Shown here: one piece after another, positions 34,785-45,768 of the stretch
Position numbering within the stretch: position 1 is the stretch's first letter
Layout: every line of letters starts with the position of its first letter
Source of the DNA: Pyricularia pennisetigena
Lineage: Eukaryota > Ascomycota > Sordariomycetes > Magnaporthales > Pyriculariaceae
Length of the DNA stretch: 64,000 nucleotides
Direction: 5' to 3'
Assembly: GCF_004337985.1 (NCBI RefSeq)
Contig: NC_043743.1
Coordinates: 893,366-957,365, forward strand
Made by a program: the position numbers and the translations under genes
Notes under the pieces: model-generated
What the model was told of the DNA's origin: nothing
Database searches by the model: none
The model's input: only the letters and a program-made list of their open reading frames with translations

Positions 34785-37700
34785 TGATTTTGGGTCATAT
34801 GTTTTTACTTCTCTGTTTATCTTTGATTCTGTATTCTACTTTGTAACTTTTCCCCCGTCTCATATCACTGCGCATGACTATTCTGCTGCGCTTAGGTGCG
34901 AAGTAGAAGGTTCTGCATCTGAAAATCGGGGGTTCCCCGCGAAATCGGAAAAATCTGACGTCGCTGACCGTCTAAGCGAAAAAGAAAAAAAAAGTGAGGG
35001 CAAATGCGGGTGACGGTGGCGGCAGTCATAACCCAACCTGACATCTGGGCACATGCACCCTATGAAGCTACTATCCCGAACTCGTATGAATGCAAGAGGA
35101 CCGAGCAGGGGGAAAAAAAAGCCAGAAGGGGCAGGGCGGGAAGACGCATGCCATTTGCTGCAAGTCTTGTCGATCAGGATCCCCTCGAATTTCCCATGTG
35201 GTCAAACGACGTCGCACTGATGACGGAGGATGATGCGCATTGTGCCAAATGGCAAATGGGAGAGGAGGAAAAATGAGAAGAAGAAAAAAAACACAAATGG
35301 GAAAGGGGAAAAGGAGGCCGATGCGGGGAGACATGCACCGAGCACACAGACATTTTGACTGCATGCATTTCCTATTTTGCAGGCCCAAGATCTTGGTTTT
35401 TCAGAATAACAAAAAAAAAAAAAAGTCCATCCCTGGACCATCCATGTCTTTCAGCCGTTAGTTGTCGTGGGTTATTACGCTTAAGACAATTGACTATTTA
35501 ATTCATACTTTGTTTCCCCATTCGATTTCCATCAGTTAAAGTTTAGCCGTTGGCTTTGGAGGTCCGACTTCCTGATCGAGCACCTACCTGAGACCCTCGG
35601 GTCTTTGGTGTGCAGGGTAGACAGGAAGGTTTGAAAACCCGGTACCGTATTCACCCAAACCAGGTGGCCTCACCGCACGTCCACCGAAAGAAAGAAGCCC
35701 CCACCCCCCTGTGCGACCATGCGCACGTACGTAGGGCTCACAACGGTACGCCAGTAGCGACGCTCCCGCACTTCAGGGTATTTGGACAGTGACACAACCT
35801 CGACCAGTTCTTCCGGTCTTTCGCTGATTGTAATTAAACACCTGGATTGTGTGACATGCAAAGACTTTTTATTGAGGGGGATGGTTGAAGAAAAAGAAAA
35901 AAAAGAGTGCATCACATGCTTCGACTGCCACGTAATACCTGGGGCTATACTATACTGATTCCAGTCCAGACAACCCGACGATTCCTCGGCTCGTCCGCAC
36001 CAAACCCAGGTGGACCCGGAGAGATTTCTCCAAGCAATATCGTTCGAGATTCGCAATTGAGACAAGCGAACCGCTTAAACCGACATGCTGGGTAAACACG
36101 GATTCCAAGGGCCTGTTCGCTTGTTCGGGCATTTCCGTCTGCGACATTTTTTTCAACAGACGTACTAGGCCTTTGTGGACTAGATGGACTAGCCCTGGTT
36201 TCCAGTTTACCTAATGGGGTGGAGCTTTTCTCTTATATGTTCAGCGGGAGATGAGACTGTGACTCAAGGCTCCAGCTCTTGGCTCGACACCTGCCGAAGT
36301 AATCCCTTTGGCCCTTTGACTTGTTTCTTTTTGGTGCCCAACCCGGGACTGGGCGGCGCGCGGTAACGTTGGCACATGGCAGAACAGGCATTTCTCCACT
36401 CCACCACCCTCCGGGCTGGACAAAGCTGGCGCGGCTAATGTGGGGGGAACGCGGGCTTTTTTGTCTAAAGGGTAAAAAGGGCAAAAGAGCGCTAAACTTG
36501 GCCTGGAAACAAACCAGGCACTGAACCGGTCGGTACCGTACCTGAACTCTGGGCGGGTTTGGGTGGTTACGGGTTTACGTTGACTTGTACGATCCCATCC
36601 CTCGGCAACCAAAATAATTGCGGATGGCCCCGCACATTATTTGGGTTGGTGGATAGCATGTTCTTTTCTTGGACGAAAATCAGACTGCCGACAGACTATT
36701 GTCACAAATAAAAAGGGGGGAGCTCAAATGGACGGCATGATGTGATGGAAACAAAATGAGATGAGCAAGTAGTATGTAGCATGTGGCATTTCCGACAGAC
36801 AGGTGCCATTCTTAGGCAGGTTGCACGAGGGGTCTCATCGCTACCGAAGGCCAGGAACAGACATGAGGGTCTGGACGGAAGATTGCGATTTCTGGACCAT
36901 CACATGGTCTATAACCACAGTCCGGGGCAACGGGGGATTCAACCGGGGTACCTGCCGCGACAGATGCCGTCCCGGGGTTCGATTATTTATACGGGGACAA
37001 CGAAGTATTGAATCTTCTGACCCTTGCGACAGCTGATACAAATACTAGCAAGATTGGGCAGCACTCTCAGTCAGGCAGCAGACAGGTGCACGGATGGCTC
37101 AATCCCGAATAGCAAGCCCTTGGTTAATAGAGGACCATGTGTCGGTGGCGATGGTAAATGGCGATAGCGAGGCACACGAACGAGAAGAAATGATGTTGAT
37201 TAATATGGAGCGACATAAACAATTAGTTTGCGCGTATTATTGTTCCGTTATAATGAACCTTCCTCCGCAACTCCGATCGCTGCTAATTGTCTGCACGTGC
37301 CCGCACGGGAGCGCTGCGAGCATGCAAGTTGAAACAAGTTTCTTTGCCCAAAAAGGCTTGGAATGTGACACCGCGAATTAAAAAGAAAAGAAGGAAGAAA
37401 ACAAAAGATATGTAGATGATGAAAAATATCAACACTGGAAGCGCAAGTGGAAATCTGTCGCAAAGATTACTGGTGACTACATGTATCTATCACAAGGACC
37501 GACTGTGAGACTCGATACTATTGAAATGGCCGAATCGTCGAAGCCATAGCATTTTTTTTTTAAAGACACGGCTGACATTGAATGTCATACCACGCCAAGA
37601 GCCTCACCTAGCATAATTGCAACCTCGATGTGCCTTTAGCAGTATGCAACTTCCATCTGGCCAATCCCATCCATCCCAGGTGCATCCTGACCAGAAGTGT

Positions 37701-38138
37701 CGAAAACCTGGGTCAGCCAGCTCTTACCAGCCCGTCAGTCGGTCCTTTGCTTTTTTTTTTTCTTTTTTTTTTTCGACTGGGAGCATTAAGGCGGCTGACT
37801 GCACTTCGTTCGTCTCATGTTTGTTTTCTTTTTCTTTTTTGCCTTTCTCTTAACCCCCCGCTGCGCAACCGATCTGCAATCTCGCCCGTGATTATGCGTG
37901 CAGGGCCAGGCCAATTGATCCCCCTTGCTTACCATGCTGTAGGTGCCCGGGTAGGAAATGCTAGATAAGGCAAATAATATATTAGTTTACTTACATACCT
38001 AACCTAGCTCTACTGTAGTCTAAACTAGACTAGACTAGACGTAGTAGAGCAGCCAAGCATGTCGCCTATGCTGTAGGTAATGTTGCTGCAACTGCGCGAC
38101 ATGACTACCATTTCGAGAAATCTAGACTAGCCCCAACC

Positions 38139-38196
38139 NNNNNNNNNNNNNNNNNNNNNNNNNNNNNNNNNNNNNNNNNNNNNNNNNNNNNNNNNN
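38139..38196. other. Assembly gap (58 N)
   Basis: Fifty-eight N, immediately preceded by a TCTAGACTAG-containing segment. Confidence 0.99.
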
Positions 38197-40522
38197 TCAC
38201 AAACGCAAACTTGTACTGTAATCTAGCCTGGGTTGAGGGTGCCTCCCTACCGGACTGGGTGCCCGGCAGCAAGCTTGCTTTGGAACCTAACAGGTCCAAG
38301 ACGCCCAAAAAGACGGCACGCACCCATGTCACCGATCCATCAACAGCAACTCCACCATTCCCACTAGAGAACAGTTTGCAACGGCCCGAAACCCCTGTGT
38401 GTGTCAGCGGTTTCTGGAAGCTTTTTCGGGTGCTTTCTGTAGCAATCCGGAATTTCTACTCCAAAAGAAGCGAAAGAGAGCCGCAGTCGGCCATGGAGGA
38501 GAGACAGCAACCCCAGTAAAAGTAACGAGTCTCTGGGTTTATGTGGTTCACCCGGATTTTGTCTTTGATTTCTGTTCGGAGTCCAGTCTAGACTAGTTGA
38601 TGTGTTTGTTTGATCCAGAGGTCCGATAGTTCTTTACGCACTCGGCTGCAAGCTCCGATCTATCTGATTTTTGTGTTTGGATAATTAGCGCTTTTGCTCC
38701 TGTCTTGCAGTGAACGGCGATCATCTATCGTCGTCACTTGTTGCCTTTTTCCGACTTTTTTTTGGAGATAGAAAGGGGAAAATCCACACACACACACACA
38801 CACGAATCTGGGAAAAAAAAAAGGAATTGCTTTTGGTAACTTTAGCCTTTCAACCCACGGCGTATCCTCCCGTCCTTTGTTTTTTTGCTCTTTTTATTTT
38901 ATTTTTATTTTTTCCCCGTTTCTTCTCCTCCTTGGTGACACCCCTCTACGGAAAGCAAGGTCATATATCCCTGCGCGCTGGAGTAGGTATCCATGCACTC
39001 GGGACCACTCCCTGCCGTGAAAGCTTGCTTACCAGCGACGATTCAGCTTCCTTCCTAGCCCACTGCCACGAAGGAACTTTTAGTTGGAGTATTTGATCTC
39101 CCCCGCCGCCACTTTAGACTTGGGGGAGCATCCGCCAGCAGCGTCTTCATTTCGGTCCCAAAATTTCCCATCTTTGACCAGTCACAATACGAAGATTACA
39201 CACCGGCCTACCTACATACGCGTCTCTCGCACTACTCTGCAATCTTGTCTGGTTGTCTACACACGGAGTTGGGTGGCACCTTGCCTTAACTACTCCAAGT
39301 ACACGTTCTGAGACGACTCCAAGCACCACCTCCAACTGCAAATCTGCAGATCAGCGACAGCGACAGCCACGGGAAATAAATAAAAAAATAAAATAAAATA
39401 AAAAAACAAAATCAAACAAATAAAAAAGAATAAGCTCCCTGACGAACCTCTCGCTTCCGACGTTTCCGAAGTAGCATCCGACGACCAAGGCTATTACCAC
39501 TACAAACAGTACTCTGTTCCGGCTATTCTGCTCCGACAACGGCGTCAAGATCACATCACACGCCTGCGACTTTGCATCTCGTAAAATTACGCCTCTCACC
39601 ACCTATGCCCGCCAGCGCCGGACGGTGCCGACTTTATATTATTCTCTTGCCTTAAACTTCAACTACCTGCCATTAAACCCGATTTTGTCTTTTTCCACCA
39701 ACGCTCTTATCAGACCTTGCCATGATGGATTCTGGTAGGCTGGCCGCGATGCGCTAAGCATACAAACAGAAGCCAATAAGCAAACAATTTTGAGCGGTTG
39801 TATGCATCATCATTTGCTGGTTCCCCGCCCAGGACGGACATTGATTTGAGACTTTTGGGAACATCTCACAAACGATTTAACGACCTTCTCTCAGCGATCG
39901 AATCTCGGCCTCTCACTATAGCAACTGGTGAACAGTTCGGGCTGTCTATTACTTTGAGCCCGCCCAATTTGTGCAGACTCCATCGGCCAAGCTATAGCTC
40001 TTTGTCGAGACCGCATCCCAGATCACTACTAGGCTTGCATGCAGTGCATGAAGCGTCGCTGATTAGCTGTGGCATTAATAACTTTCGACGAAGGGATCAC
40101 TCGATTCCTGGGTTGACTAACAAAATCCACCTCGGTTGAGTGATACGCTGGGATAATCCCGCTTGAAGTCCAAGACACCTACAACGGCGAACCTTGACTT
40201 TGACCGAGATACGACTCTTCTCACTTTATTTTGTATTCGTTCTATTTTATTCCTTTTATGGCTTTGTTGCTTGACAAAGCAAAAACCAAATCAACCACCG
40301 TCTTATTGCTGCTCGGCTTATTGCCAGTATAAAGCTCTGCAGCTCTGTCTACAATCGTTGTGCCTAGGGCTTTTGAATCTCGTCTGTCCATCAGCCGGCT
40401 TCAAGCATACAGTTCATCGAGACTGCACAGCGAGTGGCTGCGTCAGCATCAAGCAACAAAACCATAATATTCGGGGAAATACTACATTACACCAAGAAGA
40501 GTGTTGCATCTAGTAATCCATC

Positions 40523-40542
40523 ATGACGTCGATAGTAAGTAT

Positions 40543-40590
<48 letters not shown>

Positions 40591-42744
40591 CCTCTTCTTT
40601 CTATCTCTCTTCTCATTCTTGACTCTTTTCACCCTTCCCAAGCTGCTTCTGTCTTCGCATCCCTTGCATCGATTTCTTTTGTTGTTGTAACCGTCGATTT
40701 AGACACGGCTAGTTTATACTATCCTGGTTGGATACCGACCTGCCAAGTCCCACCTCCCTTCCCTACCTTTGACATACACACAACCATTGGTGGCCTTACT
40801 GCGCGCAATACACTCTTACATAACCCCCGCGCCCGACTGGGCAATGGACTGGCACATCCAACATACAGCGCATCCCATGGTCCTGGTACACCGGTCACAT
40901 CCATCACTTGGAAGGAATGTGGCTGCGCGTGCTGCCGTCACCCAACACAATTTGCTGAGCTCATCTGCCCCAGGGTCTGCTATCTCTAGCTCGCTGCTGT
41001 GGACACATCGCGCATCACCTGCCCTGTCGTCTCACCGCTTCGACGTGGACCCCTCGTGCTCCCTACTTGACATTTATTTTTGTCTCCCTAGTTTGGGACT
41101 GCTCACAGTCGGCATGTTTTTTTATTTTTTTATTTTTATCTTTTTCTTTTTTTATTATTCTTATATCAAAGATCCTCCTGTCTTTTTGTGCCATTGTTCA
41201 TGCCTAGACTGTAACTTCGCGATTTTGTACCAAGAACAAGGGCCACGATGGCCAACCTTGGTGCCTAAATCCAAAATAGAATCGAGATGTTAATACCTAC
41301 TTTACAGCTTTGCCTGGTGCATTACTGCGACGTCCATGGGCCTACGCCCTTGATGGTCACCGAAGGGATACCGGTGCCCTGCTCCACCTGCTACGAAGAT
41401 GATCCTTCTGAATTCCCTTTCCCCAACGAGCGGTTACAGTCGGGCGCCCAAACATCAGCTCAGGTTTCAGCACAGACGGCAAACGCCATCTCGGAAGCCT
41501 TGGGTCAGATGAATCTCGGCACCGGCAGGAGTGCGTCGCTTCCCGCTTCCGACCGAGAGAACACGGCATCGCGGGCCTCGTTACTACGAAGCACATCGCA
41601 TACTACCACGCCTTTGGCCTCGGCAGTGGAAACCCCTCCGGTGAGCCCGCCGCCAACGTCGGGGAAGGACTCGGGCTTCCGGAAGACTTACGACACTCGG
41701 CGTGCCAACCCTTGTGAAAACTGTGCCATGACTCTACCACGCCGGCAGGAAGGTGCCTCAGGCGATGCAGGCATAGATCCGGGTGGCCCAGTCCTGCGTA
41801 CGCGAGCACCTTATGCTAGGGTTTTTGACTCGGGTGCAACCTCTGCACGAAGCTCGCAGACTACATCATCATCCTCATCAGATACCGAGGAGGCTGGGAA
41901 TAAGGGACCGCAGACTGCTCAGCCTGGTCACTACAGGCACTGGCGGACAGGTACGATTACGTCGACTACCTCCCGATCAAGCGCCAGCAGCTCAACCACG
42001 CGAAGGAGCCATACGCATTATGTTCACTATACCTCGACCCACGAACCAGGAGAAAGTTCCTTCAAGATAGTTCGCAACTCGTGCTTGCGTACTTTGTCCT
42101 TTGAAATGCTACCTCGTGCTCCGGCCACTTCCCCACCGGCCGGAGGCTACCAAGGCGTGTCCCCTACTCTCGGACCAAACGTACCATCACACACCCCGGC
42201 CTCGTTTGTGACGACGCACAGCACTGGCGCAGCTGCGTCAGGTGGCCCGATGTTCTTTGGCGACCCGGCCGCTGGCTACACGACAGCCTACATCTTCCGC
42301 ATACCTGACGTACATGCTCGCGGCCACAAGCGAGTTTATGCCTTCTTGGCACTCTCGACGCACCGTGAGCGACAGGCAATGAAGCCATTTGGCTTTATCG
42401 CTGCTGCATTCAGAGACCTCGCTGCTTGGATCCAGGGTCTTGCGGAAGCCGAAGCTGAGCGAGCTGCCGAAAGCGTCGTTGCGAGTCCCGTCGTTTCAAA
42501 CTCGCAATATCCCGGGATGTCGGCCTTTGACCAACGCCCTGCTGTTGTTCCCGGAACCAGCAGCTTCCTTGCCGCGGCCGGCAACGGTATCTCCCGAAGG
42601 ATGGGCTCTGGATTCGGGGGTAGCATCAGCGCTCCCCGGGCCAGGGGTCTACCGGAGCTTGTTGGCCTTCCCGACTTCTTTATCGAACTCCACACTCGCT
42701 TCGTACGGCTTCTTCTCGAACTGGGCGTCGTGATCAACTCATGA
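40523..42744 (+). CDS. LST7: Folliculin/LST7-family protein
   Basis: Folliculin-family (longin-type) partner in the GAP complex that controls Rag GTPases and TORC1 at the vacuole. Two exons: 40523-40534 and 41308-42744; 482 aa. The first exon holds only MTSI and is joined through a 773-nt intron (GTAAGT...TTTACAG) to LCLVHYCDVHGPTPLMVTEG, which restores the family start. CxxC pairs at residues 29/32 (PCSTCYEDD) and 140/143 (NPCENCAMTLP) match the folliculin pattern. The longin core includes RAPYARVFDSG, FKIVRNSCLRTLSFEMLP and YIFRIPDVHARGHKRVYAFLAL, and the protein ends after LPDFFIELHTRFVRLLLELG. A C-terminal DENN region is not seen, as in yeast Lst7. An alternative ATG at 41287 would give a different N-terminus. 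Convergent with RPT3. Confidence 0.82.
40547..40590. repeat. T44 homopolymer inside the folliculin-like first intron
   Basis: Forty-four T beginning 12 bp after the proposed splice donor at 40535. On the transcript it forms a long U tract near the 5' splice site. Confidence 0.9.
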
Positions 42745-44338
42745 TATTCGGTGGCCTTGTCCAAGGCGTCATTATTTTGCTGGGCCCATCGCCATAGGCT
42801 CTTTGTGTGCCATGACCGACTGTCAGCATCAGGCTCGGGGAGTATCTCAGTCCATACGACAAACACATTTCCAACATCATAGCATCTTTTACAAAGTTTT
42901 CCTGTACCAACAAGCGCAACAATAATGAGAGCGAAATTTTTTATTTTTTATCTTTTTTTTTTTTTTATCTTTTTCATAGACGGATGGAAAATGGAACGGG
43001 CCTTCTACTTACTTCTTCGCTTGTGGCTACAAGAATGGGCAAAAAGACTTGGTAGAAGGCATAGTGGGAACGAAAAGACCGCCATCGCTGGTGGATCGGT
43101 CCTAATATGGGTAATGATTCTTATTTGAAGCTGTTTTCCCCCTCTTGTTCTGGGGGCTTGGTCTCTTTCTCCCTTTGTTTGTGGGCCCAAGGTATGAGCA
43201 AATTCATAGACTTCCTGTTTCTTTTTGTTTTCTTTCTCTCTCCTTTGGTGGGCTATTCCGTCGGGGGGGTTTTCACAGGACAGCGAGGAGTTTTTGATCT
43301 GTTTTATTATTTTTCTTTGTTCTGAGCATCTTCACTTCTTGCCTTTGCTCACCATGCTGTTTTCAACATCGCCTCAAGGCAGTGCAACATGTGAAGGGGC
43401 CAGGTATTGGAGACGGGGAGGCCAGACGAGGTTTGGAGGATATACCCGGAGGAAGGCATCACGTCATCTTCTCCCAGCTGCTTCATTATTTCCTTTTGTC
43501 ATTACTTCAAGAGGGGGTTTTTCTTTTTCTTTAGCACTGCGTCATCTTTTTTCCAAACCAAAATGCCTACCTACTATATTTTGGCAATTTACAGGTTTCA
43601 AACTCATATCGTGTTCAGAACTGCATTTTATTTACCTTGCAGAAAAGGGTGTAAAACGAGCAAGAACCAAAGCTCTCCTTGTATGTATATGGGAGAGAGT
43701 ATGTTGGAAACTTTCAGTTGAATGTTGCGCGCAGATTTGCGTCTCATCTTGTGTCTGTCCTACCTACATCTTGCATTTCTTTCTTTCTTCCCCCTCCCCA
43801 AACGTTGTCGACGTCAGGAGAGTTCGGTATTTCGCTCAAACGTGCACGCTTTCACTATCGTTTTCTTGGTTACATGGCTTTATCCTTCTCTACTGTTCTT
43901 CCTATTCAACTTGCTCATGTAAAAGGGTTCTGAGCCAGGGTCACGAAGCAGGAGGAAAACTACGCAAAAAGTTATACCACTCAGTCACGACGTCTTCTTG
44001 AGTCAGCAAGTAGGACGACTCTTACTGTACCCTATTCTTGGAAATTGATCAACGATATCCTTGTTCAATTGAACGTGGCCCCGACCCCAGGACCCGAGAC
44101 CGATCCCATCTGGATGGTAAATTAAAAAAAAAAAAAGTTGCCCTTTCTGTCTTTTATCGTTACAAGTGATAGACCCGGACCCGGGCTTCCATGCTTCAAT
44201 GGCGTCCATGCGCTCCTGGTTCGCAAAAGCGCAAGAATTACGTCTGCATTCAGAGTAAGAACTTCTCTCAGGGTCGCAAAGAGACCACCATATGCTTCCT
44301 TCTTCCACCACTCCCCACTAATCCAACCAAGTCTGTGA
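42745..44338. other. Intergenic region between convergent LST7-like and RPT3 genes
   Basis: About 1.6 kb, strongly T-rich on the + strand (for example 42938-42966 and 43218-43320). It should hold both 3' UTRs. A 258-codon open frame (43225-44001) is rich in Phe/Leu/Ser/Cys without any domain and looks like a by-product of the T-rich sequence. Confidence 0.55.
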
Positions 44339-45768
44339 TTATTTGTAGAAATCAAACTTGTTGTCCTCACTAGTACCCTTGACCTGGCTGGAGTAGGCAT
44401 CCTCGAGATCGCTCTGGATAATGTTGTAGCGGTTCTTCCGCACGGCGCGCAGACCCGCTTCTTGCATGATGGCAGCGATGACGGCACCAGAGAGCGGGTC
44501 ATTGCGAACAATGAGGCTGTCAAGGTCAACCTCGGGTGCGAGGCTCATCTTGCCGGCGATAGTGCCAAAGATGAGGCGCCTCTCGCGGCGGTCGCGGAGG
44601 GAGGGGAACTCAATCTTACGGTCCAATCGACCGGGACGGAGAAGAGCAGGGTCGAGCGTGTCGGCCCTGTTGGTGGCCATAATAACCTTGACGTTGGCTG
44701 TCTGGTCGAAACCGTCCATTTGGTTCAGAAGCTCGAGCAGAATACGCTGAACCTCGCGATCAGCACCCGTTTGGGCGTCGAAACGCTTGGTTGCGATGGC
44801 GTCAATCTCGTCGATGAAGATGATGGCGGGGGCGTTTTCACGGGCCATACGGAAAACGTCACGGACCATGCGGGGACCCTCTCCCAGGTACTTTTGGACG
44901 AATTCGGAACCGACGACACGGATGAAGTTGGCCGTGGTGCTATTCGCAACCGCCTTGACCAGCATCGTCTTTCCAGTACCGGGCGGACCGTAAAGCAGTA
45001 CACCGCGCGGCGGGTCGATACCGATCTGCTTATACAGATCAAAGTGTGTGAGGGGGAGCTCGACAGCCTCTCGAATCTCCTGCTTCTGCATGTCGAGGCC
45101 TCCCACGTCGGCATACGTCACATCGGGCTTTTCGTCTGCGCCGAGCATGGCAATTGAAGAGTCGGCCTCAGGGGGTAAGATGTCGACGAGGGCATTCGAG
45201 TGGCGGTGAAGTGCTACTGATGACGACGGCTTGAGCAGCTCACGGTCGAGGGTGGAGAGAATCCGAACGACATAGTTGGAGCCTGTGCTCGACTGCACGA
45301 TGCCGGTGCTGCCAGGATATATAAGTCAGTCCGCCGTCACCTGAGAGACTAGCACGCTTGGGAATACGACTTACTTCTGATCAATTGCCTCCATGAACTG
45401 CCCAATGACCAGTGGTACGCTCTGAATCCTCTTGATCTCCTCTTGCGCACGCACAAGCTCTCGCTTCAAACTCCTAAACCACGCCGAGAACGACATGTCA
45501 GCATCATCGAATCCAGCTGATTGACACAAGAATATTATCCCAGTGAATCTTGCTCTGCCATTCCGACGCACCTTTGCTCATCCTTGATGTATTCCTCCTG
45601 AAGCTGGATGTACTCCAGCTGCCTCTGGAGCTTTTTCAGAGTAGCGTAATCATCGCCACCTTCGGTTGGCAATCCTTCAAAGTTCTCGATACTAGGAATC
45701 GTAGACGGGGCTGCCTTTTTGTGTGGGGGAGTGTAGTTGGAAGAGTTTTCCACGAGAACGTCGCCCAT
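44339..45768 (-). CDS. RPT3: 26S proteasome regulatory ATPase subunit RPT3 (6B)
   Basis: AAA ATPase of the 19S base, which unfolds substrates and threads them into the 20S core. Three exons: 45768-45572, 45473-45375, 45308-44339; 421 aa. The N-terminal coiled coil ([29 protein letters not shown]) is followed by the OB domain ([22 protein letters not shown]) and the AAA module: Walker A GPPGTGKT (206-213), Walker B IIFIDE (about 261-266), the SRH region [21 protein letters not shown], and the C-terminal [13 protein letters not shown]. The terminal FYK resembles the HbYX motif that docks into the alpha ring. Introns split codons in phase (CAA AG|G; AA|C). The upstream region shared with the 47716 gene carries a doubled GTCACGTGAC palindrome. 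Confidence 0.97.

Larger units (their letters stand above)
33497..40522. other. 7-kb gene-poor region with N gap
   Basis: I find no supported gene in this 7-kb stretch; open frames are at most about 130 codons and lack coding character. Visible features are a T30 run (33747-33776), an 11-bp tandem repeat (34755-34784), an N gap (38139-38196), TCTAGACTAG-type repeats at 38012-38040 and 38585-38594, a (CA)n run near 38785-38803, and A/T-rich low-complexity sequence (38880-38920, 39378-39432). The last 1-2 kb probably includes the promoter and 5' leader of the folliculin-like gene. Spliced small genes or non-coding RNAs cannot be excluded. Confidence 0.5.

Noticed and set aside
36930..36985. Possible tRNA B box (GGGTTCGATTA)
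   Set aside because: Lacks the conserved final C of the B box and no cloverleaf can be folded around it.
43225..44001. A 258-codon frame after the folliculin-like gene
   Set aside because: Phe/Leu/Ser/Cys-rich translation of T-rich DNA between convergent genes; no domain, and it lies where two 3' UTRs are expected.
44462..45157. A 231-codon + strand frame antisense to RPT3
   Set aside because: A shadow of the conserved AAA exon with no homology of its own.
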